A stretch of DNA of 64,000 nucleotides from Ferrovibrio sp046297595. GTDB lineage: Bacteria; Pseudomonadota; Alphaproteobacteria; Ferrovibrionales; Ferrovibrionaceae. Location of the stretch: positions 930,001-994,000 of the forward strand of contig NZ_JBKBHT010000001.1 of NCBI RefSeq assembly GCF_046297595.1, given 5' to 3'. Made by a program: the position numbers and the translations under genes. Below are positions 53,566 to 62,579 of the stretch, one piece after another. The notes beneath the pieces were generated by a model, which did not search any database, was not told the DNA's origin, and saw nothing but the letters and a program-made list of their open reading frames with translations. Position 1 is the first letter of the stretch. Each line of letters starts with the position of its first letter.

Positions 53566-54113
53566 TTCACCTTGCTCGGCTGGCCCGCTTTCAGGTCGCG
53601 CAGCAGGGGGCGGATTTTGTTGTCCATATCCCAGTCGGTGAGCGGACCGACATGCTTGCACATGATGTTGCCCTTGCCGTCGACCACAAAGGTTTCCGGC
53701 ACGCCATACACGCCCCAGTCGATGCCGACGCGGCCATTGCGGTCGGCGCCGGTGCGGGTAAAGGGATCGCCAAGCTGGTCCAGCCATTTCGCCACGTCGG
53801 CCGGGTCGTCCTTGTAGTTCAGGCCGTGGATCGGCGCGATGCCGTCGCGCTTGAGCGCGAGCAGCAGCGGATGCTCGACGCGGCACGGCACGCACCAGGA
53901 AGCAAACACATTCACCACGCTGGGTTCGCCGATTTTCAGATCGGCCGTGGCCAGACCCAGCGTGCGGCCCTGTACCGGCGGCAGCGAGAATTCCGGCACC
54001 GGCTTGCCGATCAGGGCAGACGGAATCTCGCGCGGATTGAGCGTGAGCCCGATGGCGAGGCCCAGCCCGATCAATACGAAGACAACCAGCGGAACCAGAT
54101 AGGCGAGACGCAT
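53559..54113 (-). CDS. ccmG: Thiol:disulfide interchange protein CcmG (DsbE)
   Basis: A 184-residue membrane-anchored thioredoxin. An N-terminal membrane segment precedes the reduced-thioredoxin domain with the active site WCVPC (Cys74, Cys77) and the acidic insertion typical of CcmG (LNYKDDPADVAKWL). It supplies electrons for haem attachment. It lies 9 bp after ccmF. Confidence 0.94.
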   Translation of the reverse strand: MRLAYLVPLVVFVLIGLGLAIGLTLNPREIPSALIGKPVPEFSLPPVQGRTLGLATADLKIGEPSVVNVFASWCVPCRVEHPLLLALKRDGIAPIHGLNYKDDPADVAKWLDQLGDPFTRTGADRNGRVGIDWGVYGVPETFVVDGKGNIMCKHVGPLTDWDMDNKIRPLLRDLKAGQPSKVKC

Positions 54114-54122
54114 GCGGGATTC

Positions 54123-56102
54123 CTATTCGGCCGCAGACGGCGCGGCCTGGCGCCGGCGCACCGGCGCACCGACGCGGTGGCGGCGGTCGGACAACGACAG
54201 CATGCCGCCAAAAGCCATGACCAGCGCACCCAGCCAGATCCAGGAAACAAGCGGCTTCCAGTACAGACGCACGGCCCAGCCAGTCTGAGCATTGCCTTCG
54301 CCCACCACGGCATAGAGATCGGCCACCGGCGAAGGCCGGATCGCGGCCTCGGTGGTTTCCATCGGCGGCTGCTGGTAGCGACGCTGGGCCGGGCGCATCT
54401 CGCGCACCACGCGGCCATTTTCCAGCACCTCGAAGCGGCCCTGCTGGGCCGTATAGTTCGGTCCCTTGTACGGCGTGACGCCAAGAAAGCGGTATTCCAC
54501 CGGGCCGACTTTCGCCACTTCGCCCGGTTTCATAACCTGCTGCACCTCGACTTGCCAGGTCTCGGATACGGTGATGCCCAGCACCAGCATGGCGACGCCC
54601 AGATGCGCCACCGTCATGCCCCAGGCGGCGCGCGGCAGGAAGCGGGCGCGATTCAGGGTTTCAGTCAGCGGAGCGGTGAACAGCTTCACGCGCAAGGCTA
54701 CTTCGCAAAGAGCGCCGATGCCGAGCCATGCGCCCAGAACAAGGCCCAGCAGGCTGTAGAAGCTTTTCGAGTCCATCAGCCACAGGCCGAGACCCAGCGC
54801 CGCAAGCGCGGCGATGGCCGCCGGCACAAGCCGTTGCAGGGCGGCAGCTAGATCGCCACGCTTCCAGGCCAGCAGCGGCCCGATGGCGATGGCCGCCACC
54901 AGCGGCGCCATCAGCGGCATGAAGACGGCGTTGAAATATTGCGGGCCGACCGAAACCTTGGCGCCGCTGATCGCGTCCAGCGCCACGGGATACAGCGTGC
55001 CGAGCAGCACCGCCGCCGTGGCGACCGCCAGCAGCAGGTTGTTGAGGACCAGCGCGCCCTCGCGACTGATGGGCGCGAAAACGCCCACCGCCTGCAGGGC
55101 TGGCGCACGCAGGGCGTAGAGCACCAGGCTGCCGCCCACCACGACGCAGAGGAAAGCCAGGATGAACACGCCACGGGTGGGATCGGTGGCGAAGGCATGC
55201 ACCGAGTTGATCACGCCCGAACGCACCAGGAAGGTGCCCAGCAGGCTGAGCGAAAAGGTGAGGATGGCGAGCAGGATAGTCCAGCTTTTCAGCGCGTCGC
55301 GCTTTTCCACCACGATGGCCGAATGCAGCAGAGCCGTGCCAGCCAGCCAGGGCATGAAGGATGCATTCTCGACCGGATCCCAGAACCACCAGCCGCCCCA
55401 GCCCAGTTCGTAATAGGCCCACCAGGAACCGAGCGCGATGCCGAGGGTGAGGAAGCACCAGGCCGCCAGCGTCCAGGGCCGCACCCAGCGTGCCCAGGCC
55501 GGATCGACGCGGCCCTCGATCAGGGCGGCGACCGCGAAGGAAAACGCCACCGAGAAACCGACATATCCCAGATAGAGGAACGGCGGATGGAAGGCGAGGC
55601 CGGGATCCTGCAGCAGGGGATTGAGGCCGCGGCCTTCCAGCGGCGGCGGCAGCAGTCGGCTGAAGGGGTTGGAGGTGAACAGGATGAAAGCGAGGAAGCC
55701 GACGCCGATCAGGCCCTGGATGGCCAGCACACGCGCCTTCAGTGTGGCCGGCAGGTTGCCGCCGAACACCGCCACGGCCGCGCCGAAGATCACCAGGATC
55801 AGAATCCACAGCAGCAGCGAACCCTCATGGTTCCCCCACACGCCGCTGATCTTGTAGAGCATGGGTTTCAGCGTGTGCGAATTCTCGGCCACGTTCAGCA
55901 CCGAGAAATCCGAGGTCACATAGGCATAGGTCAGGCAGCCGAAGGCAAAGGCCACCAGCACGGCCTGACCGAGGGCGGCCTGCGGGCCAAGTGCGATCCA
56001 GCCATCGATGCCGCGCGCGGCGCCGATCAGTGGCAGGATGCCCTGCACCAGCGCCAGACAGAGCGCGAGGATCAGGGCGATATGGCCAAGTTCGGCGATC
56101 AT
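54123..56102 (-). CDS. ccmF: Haem lyase CcmF
   Basis: A 659-residue integral membrane protein with many hydrophobic segments and the WWD haem-handling signature (GWGGWWFWDPVENASFMPWL). It also shows NHEGSLLLW, typical of CcmF. It ligates haem to apocytochrome c with CcmH. It overlaps ccmE by 4 bp. Confidence 0.96.
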   Translation of the reverse strand: MIAELGHIALILALCLALVQGILPLIGAARGIDGWIALGPQAALGQAVLVAFAFGCLTYAYVTSDFSVLNVAENSHTLKPMLYKISGVWGNHEGSLLLWILILVIFGAAVAVFGGNLPATLKARVLAIQGLIGVGFLAFILFTSNPFSRLLPPPLEGRGLNPLLQDPGLAFHPPFLYLGYVGFSVAFSFAVAALIEGRVDPAWARWVRPWTLAAWCFLTLGIALGSWWAYYELGWGGWWFWDPVENASFMPWLAGTALLHSAIVVEKRDALKSWTILLAILTFSLSLLGTFLVRSGVINSVHAFATDPTRGVFILAFLCVVVGGSLVLYALRAPALQAVGVFAPISREGALVLNNLLLAVATAAVLLGTLYPVALDAISGAKVSVGPQYFNAVFMPLMAPLVAAIAIGPLLAWKRGDLAAALQRLVPAAIAALAALGLGLWLMDSKSFYSLLGLVLGAWLGIGALCEVALRVKLFTAPLTETLNRARFLPRAAWGMTVAHLGVAMLVLGITVSETWQVEVQQVMKPGEVAKVGPVEYRFLGVTPYKGPNYTAQQGRFEVLENGRVVREMRPAQRRYQQPPMETTEAAIRPSPVADLYAVVGEGNAQTGWAVRLYWKPLVSWIWLGALVMAFGGMLSLSDRRHRVGAPVRRRQAAPSAAE

Positions 56103-56566
56103 GAGCCGGGTTTCACCAGCTTGAGATGGTCGCCGCTGTTTTCATGCCACTGGCCGGATTTCTTCAGGGCATCGGCGACTTCGGGCGGCATGTAATTCTC
56201 GTCGTGTTTGGCCAGCACTTCTGAGGCAACGAAACGGCCATCGCGGTCCAGCCTGCCATTGGCCACCACGCCCTGCCCTTCGCGAAACAGGTCGGGCAGC
56301 ATGCCGGTATAGCTGATGCGCACCTCGTGGCGCATGTCGGTGACGGTGAATTCCGTGTTGAGGCCATCCTTCTTCACGCTGCCCTGCACGACGAGACCGC
56401 CGATGCGGAAACGCTTGTCGGGCGGCAGCTGCTTTTCCACCACGTCGGAGGGACTGTGGAAGAAGACCAGATTCTCGTTGAAGGCCGACAGGACCAGCGT
56501 CACGGCCATGGCCAGACCCGCCACCAGGCCCAGGACGGCCAGCAGACGCTTGCGCTTGCGCGACAT
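56099..56566 (-). CDS. ccmE: Haem chaperone CcmE
   Basis: A 155-residue membrane-anchored OB-fold protein. The haem-binding His121 and Tyr125 are in LAKHDENYMPPEV, and the DFR-like GRLDRDGRFVASEVLAKH context is intact. The start at 56566 gives the usual MSRKRKRLL N terminus, 4 nt after the ccmD stop; in-frame ATGs at 56608, 56593 and 56578 are alternatives that would overlap ccmD. Confidence 0.92.
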   Translation of the reverse strand: MSRKRKRLLAVLGLVAGLAMAVTLVLSAFNENLVFFHSPSDVVEKQLPPDKRFRIGGLVVQGSVKKDGLNTEFTVTDMRHEVRISYTGMLPDLFREGQGVVANGRLDRDGRFVASEVLAKHDENYMPPEVADALKKSGQWHENSGDHLKLVKPGS

Positions 56567-56570
56567 GCCC

Positions 56571-56750
56571 TTACGCATCTCGGCCAGCCTCATGCTTTGC
56601 TTCGGCATGTTCTCGCTCGGCCGCCCTCATGGCCAGCCGGCTCTGCAGACCCAGACCAAGCAGTAACAGGAGGGCAATGGCGAAAGACGGCCAGACGAAG
56701 GCGGCATGACCGCCCATGGCCAGGAAATCGCCGAGCGATGACCAGTACAC
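56571..56750 (-). CDS. ccmD: Small membrane protein CcmD
   Basis: A 59-residue protein with one membrane segment: GDFLAMGGHAAFVWPSFAIALLLLL, the typical CcmD MGGxAxFVWP pattern, then a charged tail. CcmD helps release holo-CcmE from the CcmABC complex. The start is a GTG at 56750 with AAAGGG 7 nt upstream. Position between ccmC and ccmE confirms it. Confidence 0.88.
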   Translation of the reverse strand: MYWSSLGDFLAMGGHAAFVWPSFAIALLLLLGLGLQSRLAMRAAEREHAEAKHEAGRDA

Positions 56751-56833
56751 GCGTTAACCCTTTGGTTCCCTTGGCCCCTGCGGCCAACAGTCGGGTGAAA
56801 ATATAGTCTTCGCCGCCGAACGGCTAGCCCAGC

Positions 56834-57568
56834 CTAGCCTGCGCGGCGATCGGTCGCGACCGAAAAGCGCAGAATGCGGGCCTGTCGCTGCAGGATTTCG
56901 GCCCTGACCCGCAGGCTCAGCACCCAGACGTAATAGCCCTTGGCACCGATGGCGGTGATCAGCAGCGGCCAGAGGATATCCGGGTGGATTTTTGGCCCTT
57001 CCAGGGTCAGCACACTGGCCGGCTGATGCAGGGTGTTCCACCAGTCGACCGAGAACTTGATGATCGGCAGGTTGACGGCGCCGACCAGGGCTAGGATGGC
57101 GGCAGCACGGCCGGCACGACCGGGATCGTCGAAGGCTTCCCACAGAGCGATATAGCCGAGATACAGGAAAAACAGGATCAGCATCGAGGTGAGCCGGGCA
57201 TCCCAGACCCACCATGTGCCCCACATCGGCTTGCCCCAGAGCGAGCCGGTGATCAGGCAGATCAGGGTGAAGGCCGCGCCCACAGGGGCCGAAGCCTTGG
57301 CCGCAAGCTCCGCCACCGGGTGGCGCCAGATCAGCGCCGTGGCCGAGGCCACCGCCATGGCGGCATAGATGAACATGGCCATCCAGGCCGCCGGCACGTG
57401 GATATACATGATCCGCACGGTTTCGCCCTGCTGGTAATCCGGCGGCGACCACAGCAGACCCCAGCCCAGGCCGAGCCCGAGGCCGAGCACGGCCACCGCC
57501 GCCGCCCAGGGGCGGATGGCGCCCATCAGGCGCAGGAAGCGGGCGGGATTGGCGAGGGCGTGCAGCAT
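56834..57568 (-). CDS. ccmC: Haem exporter subunit CcmC
   Basis: A 244-residue membrane protein with six hydrophobic segments and the WWD motif MWGTWWVWDARLTSMLILFFLYLGY; conserved His residues lie in IHVPAAWMAMF and NTLHQP. It loads haem onto CcmE. It follows ccmB by 21 bp. Confidence 0.95.
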   Translation of the reverse strand: MLHALANPARFLRLMGAIRPWAAAVAVLGLGLGLGWGLLWSPPDYQQGETVRIMYIHVPAAWMAMFIYAAMAVASATALIWRHPVAELAAKASAPVGAAFTLICLITGSLWGKPMWGTWWVWDARLTSMLILFFLYLGYIALWEAFDDPGRAGRAAAILALVGAVNLPIIKFSVDWWNTLHQPASVLTLEGPKIHPDILWPLLITAIGAKGYYVWVLSLRVRAEILQRQARILRFSVATDRRAG

Positions 57569-57589
57569 GGGCGCTTTATAGGGCCGGGC

Positions 57590-58258
57590 TCATTCCAAGG
57601 CCAGCTTGATGGCGCCGGCAATGGCAAAGGGGCTGAGGGCCAGACTGCCAGCCAGGAAGGCGCCCAGCAGCAGCAGATGCGGCGCGGGAGTAAGGCCATA
57701 GGCGGCGGCTTCCACTGCGCCGACACCGAAAATCAGCACGGGGATCACTAACGGCAATGTGATCAGCGGCACCAGCACGGCGCCACGCCGGGCGCCAAGC
57801 GTCAGTGCCGCGCCGATGGCGCCGATCAGGCTCAAACTTGGCGTGCCGAGCAACAGGGCCAGCAGCAGCACCGGCATGGTCGCCAGTTCCATCTGCATCA
57901 TCACCGCCAGCAGCGGCGCGATCACGGTGAGCGGCAGACCGGTGGTGAGCCAATGGGCCAAAGTCTTGGCCAGCGCGACGAGACCAAGCGGCAGCGGCGC
58001 CTGGGCCAGCAGGTCGAGCGTGCCGTCTTCCTGGTCGGTCTGGAACAGGCGGTCGAGCGACAGCATCGCCGCCAGCAAAGCCGCCACCCAGATCACGCCG
58101 GCGGCGATACGGGCCAGAATCTGCGGCTCCGGCCCGACGCCAAGCGGAAACAGGCTGACCGCCAGCACAAAGAACAGCAGAGTGGTGAGCATGGCGCCCT
58201 GGGCGCCGAAGCCCAGCCGCAGGTCGCGACCGACAATGGCGAGGAAGGCCTTCATCAT
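57590..58258 (-). CDS. ccmB: Haem exporter subunit CcmB
   Basis: A 222-residue six-helix membrane protein with the CcmB pattern VGRDLRLGFGAQGAMLTTLLFFVLAVSLFPLGVGPE and WVAALLAAMLSLDRLFQTDQEDGTLDLL. It forms the ABC transporter with CcmA. Its ATG overlaps the ccmA stop by 4 bp. Confidence 0.95.
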   Translation of the reverse strand: MMKAFLAIVGRDLRLGFGAQGAMLTTLLFFVLAVSLFPLGVGPEPQILARIAAGVIWVAALLAAMLSLDRLFQTDQEDGTLDLLAQAPLPLGLVALAKTLAHWLTTGLPLTVIAPLLAVMMQMELATMPVLLLALLLGTPSLSLIGAIGAALTLGARRGAVLVPLITLPLVIPVLIFGVGAVEAAAYGLTPAPHLLLLGAFLAGSLALSPFAIAGAIKLALE

Positions 58259-58857
58259 GACAGGTGGCCTTCCGGCAGGTCGAGCCGGCGCGCATCGGGC
58301 AGCGGCACATCCACATGACTGGCCAGGATCACCATGCCGCCACGCGCGCGATGCGTGGCCAGAACACCACCCAGCCAGGCGACGGCGGCGGTATCCAGCG
58401 CATTGGTGGGCTCATCCAGCAGCCACAGATCGGCCGGCGCGACCAGCAGGCGGGCCAGTGCCAGGCGGCGCTTCTGCCCGGCCGAAAGATATCGCCCCGG
58501 CAGGCGGCGCTGGCGCGACAGGCCGGCCGCCTCCAGCGCGGCGACGGATTGCTGCTGCGCCGCCACATCATCGAGGCCCAGCAGGCGGGCCCAGAAAACC
58601 AGATTGTCCTCGGTGCTGAGCTGCGGCTTCACGGCATCCTGGTGGCCGACATAGAACAGCCGGGAGTCTTCATCCCGCAGCACCCGGCCGTCGGCGGCCG
58701 GCAGGAAGCCGGCCAGCAGGCGCAGCAGGCTGGATTTGCCGCTGCCATTCGGGCCGCGCAGCAGCAACGCCTCGCCGGCCGCGAGACGGAAAGTCACATC
58801 GGAAAAGAGCTGACGCTCGCCGCGAATGCAGACGAGCCCTTCGACCGCCAACGCCAT
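58255..58857 (-). CDS. ccmA: Haem exporter ATP-binding subunit CcmA
   Basis: A 200-residue ABC ATPase: Walker A GPNGSGKSS, signature LSAGQKRRLALARL, Walker B LWLLDEPTNALD. ATP hydrolysis releases haem-loaded CcmE. It is the first gene of the ccm operon; the adenylate-forming gene ends 30 bp downstream of its start on the same strand, so the upstream gap is very short. Confidence 0.95.
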   Translation of the reverse strand: MALAVEGLVCIRGERQLFSDVTFRLAAGEALLLRGPNGSGKSSLLRLLAGFLPAADGRVLRDEDSRLFYVGHQDAVKPQLSTEDNLVFWARLLGLDDVAAQQQSVAALEAAGLSRQRRLPGRYLSAGQKRRLALARLLVAPADLWLLDEPTNALDTAAVAWLGGVLATHRARGGMVILASHVDVPLPDARRLDLPEGHLS

Positions 58858-58887
58858 GACGCGACGGAGTTTAGCCTTTTCAGAGCC

Positions 58888-60222
58888 TTACTGATAGGTG
58901 CGGAGATCGGCGATCACCTTGCCGTCGTTGGGCAGGCTGCCGGCCGCCACCACTTCGACATGGCCGCGCAGCTTGCACACGGACTGGAAGGTCTCGGCCA
59001 CGGCTTTCGCCAGAGCTGCGGCGTCCACGGTCGAGACATGGCCCTTCACTTCGAGCTTCAGCACCACGGCATCGAGGTTGTTTTCCGAACTGACCTCCAG
59101 CCGGGCACGGGCGATTTCGGGATGGCGGGCCGCCACCTGGCCGATCTGGCCCGGCGTGACGAACATGCCTTTCACCTTGGTGGTCTGGTCGGCGCGGCCC
59201 ATCCAGCCCCTGATGCGGGTGTTGGTGCGGCCGCAGGGGCTGATACCCGGCAGGATGGCCGAAAGGTCGCCGGTGGCGAACCGGATCATCGGATAGACCG
59301 GATTGGCCAGCACGGTGACCACCACCTCGCCCACCTCGCCCAGCGCCACCGGATCGCCGGTGCCCGGACGCACGATCTCGACGATCACGTCCTCGTCCAG
59401 GATCATGCCGTCCATCGCCTTCGACTCGTAAGCAATCAGGCCCAGTTCCGCCGTGCCGTAGGATTGCAGCACCTCGGCGCCCAGATTCTTCAGTTCGGCA
59501 CGAAGCGAAGGCGGCAGGGCCTCGCCGCCGACCAGGCCCTTTTTCAACGACGCGGCTGGCTTGCCGGCTTCTTTCGCCTTCTCGAGCAGGATTTTCAGGA
59601 AGGACGGCGTGCCGCAATAAACGCGCGGCTGCAGCTGCGCGATGGCATCCAGCTGCAATTCGGTATTGCCGACGCCGGCGGGAAAAACCGGGCAGCCGAT
59701 GGCATGGGCCGAACCTTCGGTCATGCGGCCGGCCGGCGTGAGGTGATAGGAGAAGGTGTTGTGCACCAGATCCCCGGGGCGGCAGCCGGCCGCCCACATG
59801 GCGCGGGCGAAGCGCCAAGGGTCCTTCACCTTCGCGGTCGGGCGGCCATAGGCTTCATAAAGCGGTCCGGGCGACTGGAAGACATTGGCGATCTCGGATG
59901 GTTTGCCGGCCAGCAGGCCGCCCAGCGGCGGCATCGCCTTCTGGCGCGGCGCGAGATCGGATTTGCGGGTGACCGGAAGTTTGGCCAGGGCGGCCAGCGA
60001 GGTGATCTTCGCCGGCTTCACGTCCTTCAGTATCTCACGGTAATAGGGGCTGGCCTTCTTGGCATGGGCGATCAGCGCCTGCAGGGCCGCGATCTGGCTC
60101 TTTTGGCGCGCGGCGAGCGAGCGGGTCTCGCGCTTGTCGAAATATTCGTCGGCGCGCACCTTCAGTTTGGGTGCCTTCACAGCCTTCGGCTTTGCCGATT
60201 TCGGTTTGCTCGCGCGCGCCAA
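58888..60222 (-). CDS. PaaK-like adenylate-forming protein (SPGP variant)
   Basis: A 444-residue phenylacetate-CoA-ligase-like protein. The usual SSGTTG phosphate-binding loop is replaced by NVFQSPGPLYEAYG, a variant known in proteins linked to Liv-type transporters. Other motifs remain: SYGTAELGLIAYES, YPMIRFATGDLS and RGWMGRADQTTKVKGMFV. An N-terminal extension (about 25 residues) is Lys/Ala/Ser-rich. The start is a TTG at 60222 with GGAG 6 nt upstream; no ATG fits. Reading-frame continuation upstream overlaps the ABC ATPase gene. Ligase activity is uncertain. Confidence 0.8.
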   Translation of the reverse strand: MARASKPKSAKPKAVKAPKLKVRADEYFDKRETRSLAARQKSQIAALQALIAHAKKASPYYREILKDVKPAKITSLAALAKLPVTRKSDLAPRQKAMPPLGGLLAGKPSEIANVFQSPGPLYEAYGRPTAKVKDPWRFARAMWAAGCRPGDLVHNTFSYHLTPAGRMTEGSAHAIGCPVFPAGVGNTELQLDAIAQLQPRVYCGTPSFLKILLEKAKEAGKPAASLKKGLVGGEALPPSLRAELKNLGAEVLQSYGTAELGLIAYESKAMDGMILDEDVIVEIVRPGTGDPVALGEVGEVVVTVLANPVYPMIRFATGDLSAILPGISPCGRTNTRIRGWMGRADQTTKVKGMFVTPGQIGQVAARHPEIARARLEVSSENNLDAVVLKLEVKGHVSTVDAAALAKAVAETFQSVCKLRGHVEVVAAGSLPNDGKVIADLRTYQ

Positions 60223-60248
60223 GATACTCTCCTGCGATTTCGATAGGA

Positions 60249-61088
60249 TCAGGCCAGCCAGCGTTTGCGCCGGCGATAATGCTTCACGTCGCGGAAGCTG
60301 CGCCGGCCGCCGGCCCCGAGACCGAGGTAGAATTCCTTCACGTCGGCATTCTCGCGCAGCTTCTGCGCCTCGCCATCCATCACGATGCGGCCGTTTTCCA
60401 GGATGTAACCATAATCGGCATAGCGCAAAGCCATGTTGGTGTTCTGCTCGGCCACCAGGAAGCTGACACCGGTTTCCTTGTTCAGCTTGTGCACGATCTC
60501 GAAGATTTCCTCGACCAGCTGCGGCGCCAGGCCCATCGAGGGCTCGTCCAGCAGGATAGTGTCGGGCCGACTCATCAGCGCGCGGCCTATGGCCGTCATC
60601 TGCTGCTCGCCGCCCGAGGTATAGCCGGCAACCGATTTGCGGCGCACCTTCAGGCGCGGGAAATACGTGTAGACCTTCTCCAGGTCCTGTGCGATCGCCT
60701 TGCCGCCATCGGCGCGGGTGAAGGCGCCGGTCATCAGATTCTCTTCGACGGTGAGATGGGCGAAGCAATGCCGCCCCTCCATCACCTGGATCAGACCCTT
60801 CTTGACCAGGGCCGAGGGATTGAGCTGGTCAACCCGCTCGCCGTGATAGTCGATATGGCCCTTGGTGATATCCCCGCGCTCGGCGCGCAGCAGATTGGAA
60901 ATCGCCTTCAGCGTGGTGGTCTTGCCGGCGCCGTTGGCGCCCAGCAGGGCCACGATGCCGCCCTTGGGCAATTGCAGCGACACGCCCTTCAGCACGAGGA
61001 TCACGTGGTTGTAGATCACCTCGATATTGTTGACGGACAGCAGGGGCTGGGCGTCGGCATGCGGCTGGGCATTGGTCTGGGCGGTCAT
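60249..61088 (-). CDS. Branched-chain-type ABC ATP-binding protein, LivF family
   Basis: A 279-residue LivF-type ATPase with a polar N-terminal extension and a basic C-terminal tail (RDVKHYRRRKRWLA). Walker A is GANGAGKTT, family motif QVMEGRHCFAHLTVEENLMTGA, signature TSGGEQQMTAIGRA, Walker B ILLDEPSMGLAP. It lies between the binding-protein gene and the PaaK-like gene; the gap to the latter is 26 bp. Confidence 0.92.
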   Translation of the reverse strand: MTAQTNAQPHADAQPLLSVNNIEVIYNHVILVLKGVSLQLPKGGIVALLGANGAGKTTTLKAISNLLRAERGDITKGHIDYHGERVDQLNPSALVKKGLIQVMEGRHCFAHLTVEENLMTGAFTRADGGKAIAQDLEKVYTYFPRLKVRRKSVAGYTSGGEQQMTAIGRALMSRPDTILLDEPSMGLAPQLVEEIFEIVHKLNKETGVSFLVAEQNTNMALRYADYGYILENGRIVMDGEAQKLRENADVKEFYLGLGAGGRRSFRDVKHYRRRKRWLA

Positions 61089-61115
61089 GGACAGGAATCC
61101 GTTCAGCGGAAGCGG

Positions 61116-61152
61116 TAAAGAAAATCCCCCGCCAGCGCCGCCGGCGGGGGAT
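61116..61152 (-). terminator. Hairpin with T-run between binding-protein and ATPase genes
   Basis: ATCCCCCGCC (61124-61133) pairs with GGCGGGGGAT (61143-61152); on the minus strand TTTTCTTTAC follows. Inside the operon, it may lower expression of downstream genes relative to the binding protein. Confidence 0.82.
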
Positions 61153-61162
61153 CGTCAGAGCC

Positions 61163-62473
61163 TTACGACTTTGCGCAGGCGCGCGACGCGATGTTCTTCT
61201 CGCGCGCGTAGGTCTCTGCATCCTTCAGATACAGCGGCCACAGCTTCTGGTTCTCCGGCAGAATCCAGTCGCTGACTGGCTTCCACTGGTCGCCCTGCCA
61301 CTGCACGACGAGGATCTTGCCGTCGCCCAGATGGTTGTCGCAGGCCAGCTTCAGTGGCTGCAGGAAGCCCTTGAGGCCGAGCTTTTCGATGCTGGCATCG
61401 GTCAGGTTGATGGCTTCGAAGCCGTCACGCGACTGCTCGCCATTCATCACCTTGCCCTTGCCATGCTTTTCCTGCGCAGCGCGCAGAGCCTCGACCGTCA
61501 GCATGGCGTTCATCGCGCCCCGCAGATAGCCAATCTCGCCGTAATGCTTGCCGTTGTTGGAGGCCTTGCCCTTGTCGACCAGGAACTTCTTCATGTCCTT
61601 GAGCAGTTGCAGGTCCTTGGATGCGCCGTGGAAGGTCAGGCCCTTGTAGCCCTTGGCCGCCGGACCGGCCGCCTGCACATCGCTGTCCTGGCTCGACCAC
61701 CAAATACCGATCATCTTCTCGCGCGGGAAGCCCACCGCAGCGGCTTCCTTCAGCGACACGGCGTTCATCGCGCCCCAGCCCTGCAGGTAGACATAGTCAG
61801 GCCGCATCTGGCGGATCTGCAGCCAGATCGACTTCTGCTCCAGGCCCGGCGCCGGCACCGGCACCAGCTCGAGCTGGAAGCCGAGTTCCTGGGCGTAGTT
61901 CTGGAAGACCGGGATCGGCTCCTTGCCGTAGGCGATGTCGATATAGACGTAGGCAACCTTCTTGCCCTTCATCTTGTCCTTGCCGCCCAGTTCCTTGGCG
62001 ATGTACTGGATGCCGGCCGAGGCGCCGCCCCAGTAGGTGGCGGGAGCGGTGAAGACCCAGGGGAAGATATTGCCGACGGTGGCCGAGGCGCGGCCGTAGC
62101 CCATCGAGAAGATCACCGACTTGTCGGTCGGCGCGCGGTCGATCAGGGCGTAGGTGATGCCAGTCGAGTACGGGCTGAAGATCGTGCCGCCGAGCGCCTT
62201 GAGACGCTCGTAGCATTCGACGCCGCGCTCGGTGTTGTACTGCGTTTCGCATTCCTCGTTACGCAGCTTGACGCCGTTCAGGCCGCCATCGCGCTCGTTG
62301 ATCAGGTTGATATAGTCGGCAAAACCGTCGGCAACCGGAATGCCGCTCGGCGCGAACGGGCCGGTGCGGTAGACCATCGACGGAATCACCTGTTCCTGCG
62401 CCAGCGCCACAGTGGCGCCGCCGGCCAGGGTCGCGCCCAGAACAAGGGACGCAATCCATTTGGATGCTTTCAT
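61163..62473 (-). CDS. Branched-chain-type ABC substrate-binding protein
   Basis: A 436-residue periplasmic-binding protein with a Sec signal (MKASKWIASLVLGATLAGGATVALAQ). The Peripla_BP_6 part has FAPSGIPVADGFADYINLINERDGG, a CETQYN segment with a Cys pair, and FSMGYGRASATVG. The family binds amino acids or aromatic acids; the ligand is unknown. GGGAGG lies 7 nt upstream of the ATG. Confidence 0.9.
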   Translation of the reverse strand: MKASKWIASLVLGATLAGGATVALAQEQVIPSMVYRTGPFAPSGIPVADGFADYINLINERDGGLNGVKLRNEECETQYNTERGVECYERLKALGGTIFSPYSTGITYALIDRAPTDKSVIFSMGYGRASATVGNIFPWVFTAPATYWGGASAGIQYIAKELGGKDKMKGKKVAYVYIDIAYGKEPIPVFQNYAQELGFQLELVPVPAPGLEQKSIWLQIRQMRPDYVYLQGWGAMNAVSLKEAAAVGFPREKMIGIWWSSQDSDVQAAGPAAKGYKGLTFHGASKDLQLLKDMKKFLVDKGKASNNGKHYGEIGYLRGAMNAMLTVEALRAAQEKHGKGKVMNGEQSRDGFEAINLTDASIEKLGLKGFLQPLKLACDNHLGDGKILVVQWQGDQWKPVSDWILPENQKLWPLYLKDAETYAREKNIASRACAKS

Positions 62474-62492
62474 TTTTATCCTCCCGGTTACA

Positions 62493-62510
62493 CCCGCCTT
62501 TTGTGGCGGG
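62493..62510. repeat. Hairpin upstream of the second Liv-type binding protein
   Basis: CCCGCC and GGCGGG with a 6-nt loop, 20 bp before the binding-protein start. No T-run follows, so it may stabilise or process the mRNA rather than terminate it. Confidence 0.4.
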
Positions 62511-62579
62511 AATTGCAGTTAGCCTAGCACGTCAAAAACACAGGACAAACTCGGTTTTTACCGTTCCGCCATCGACGGT

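Noticed and set aside
58264..60246. 660-residue open frame on the plus strand
   Set aside because: It runs antisense to ccmA and the PaaK-like gene, has no recognisable motifs and shows the shadow-type composition.
62493..62510. Terminator before the second Liv-type binding protein
   Set aside because: The hairpin is not followed by a T-run and lies within a co-directional operon.
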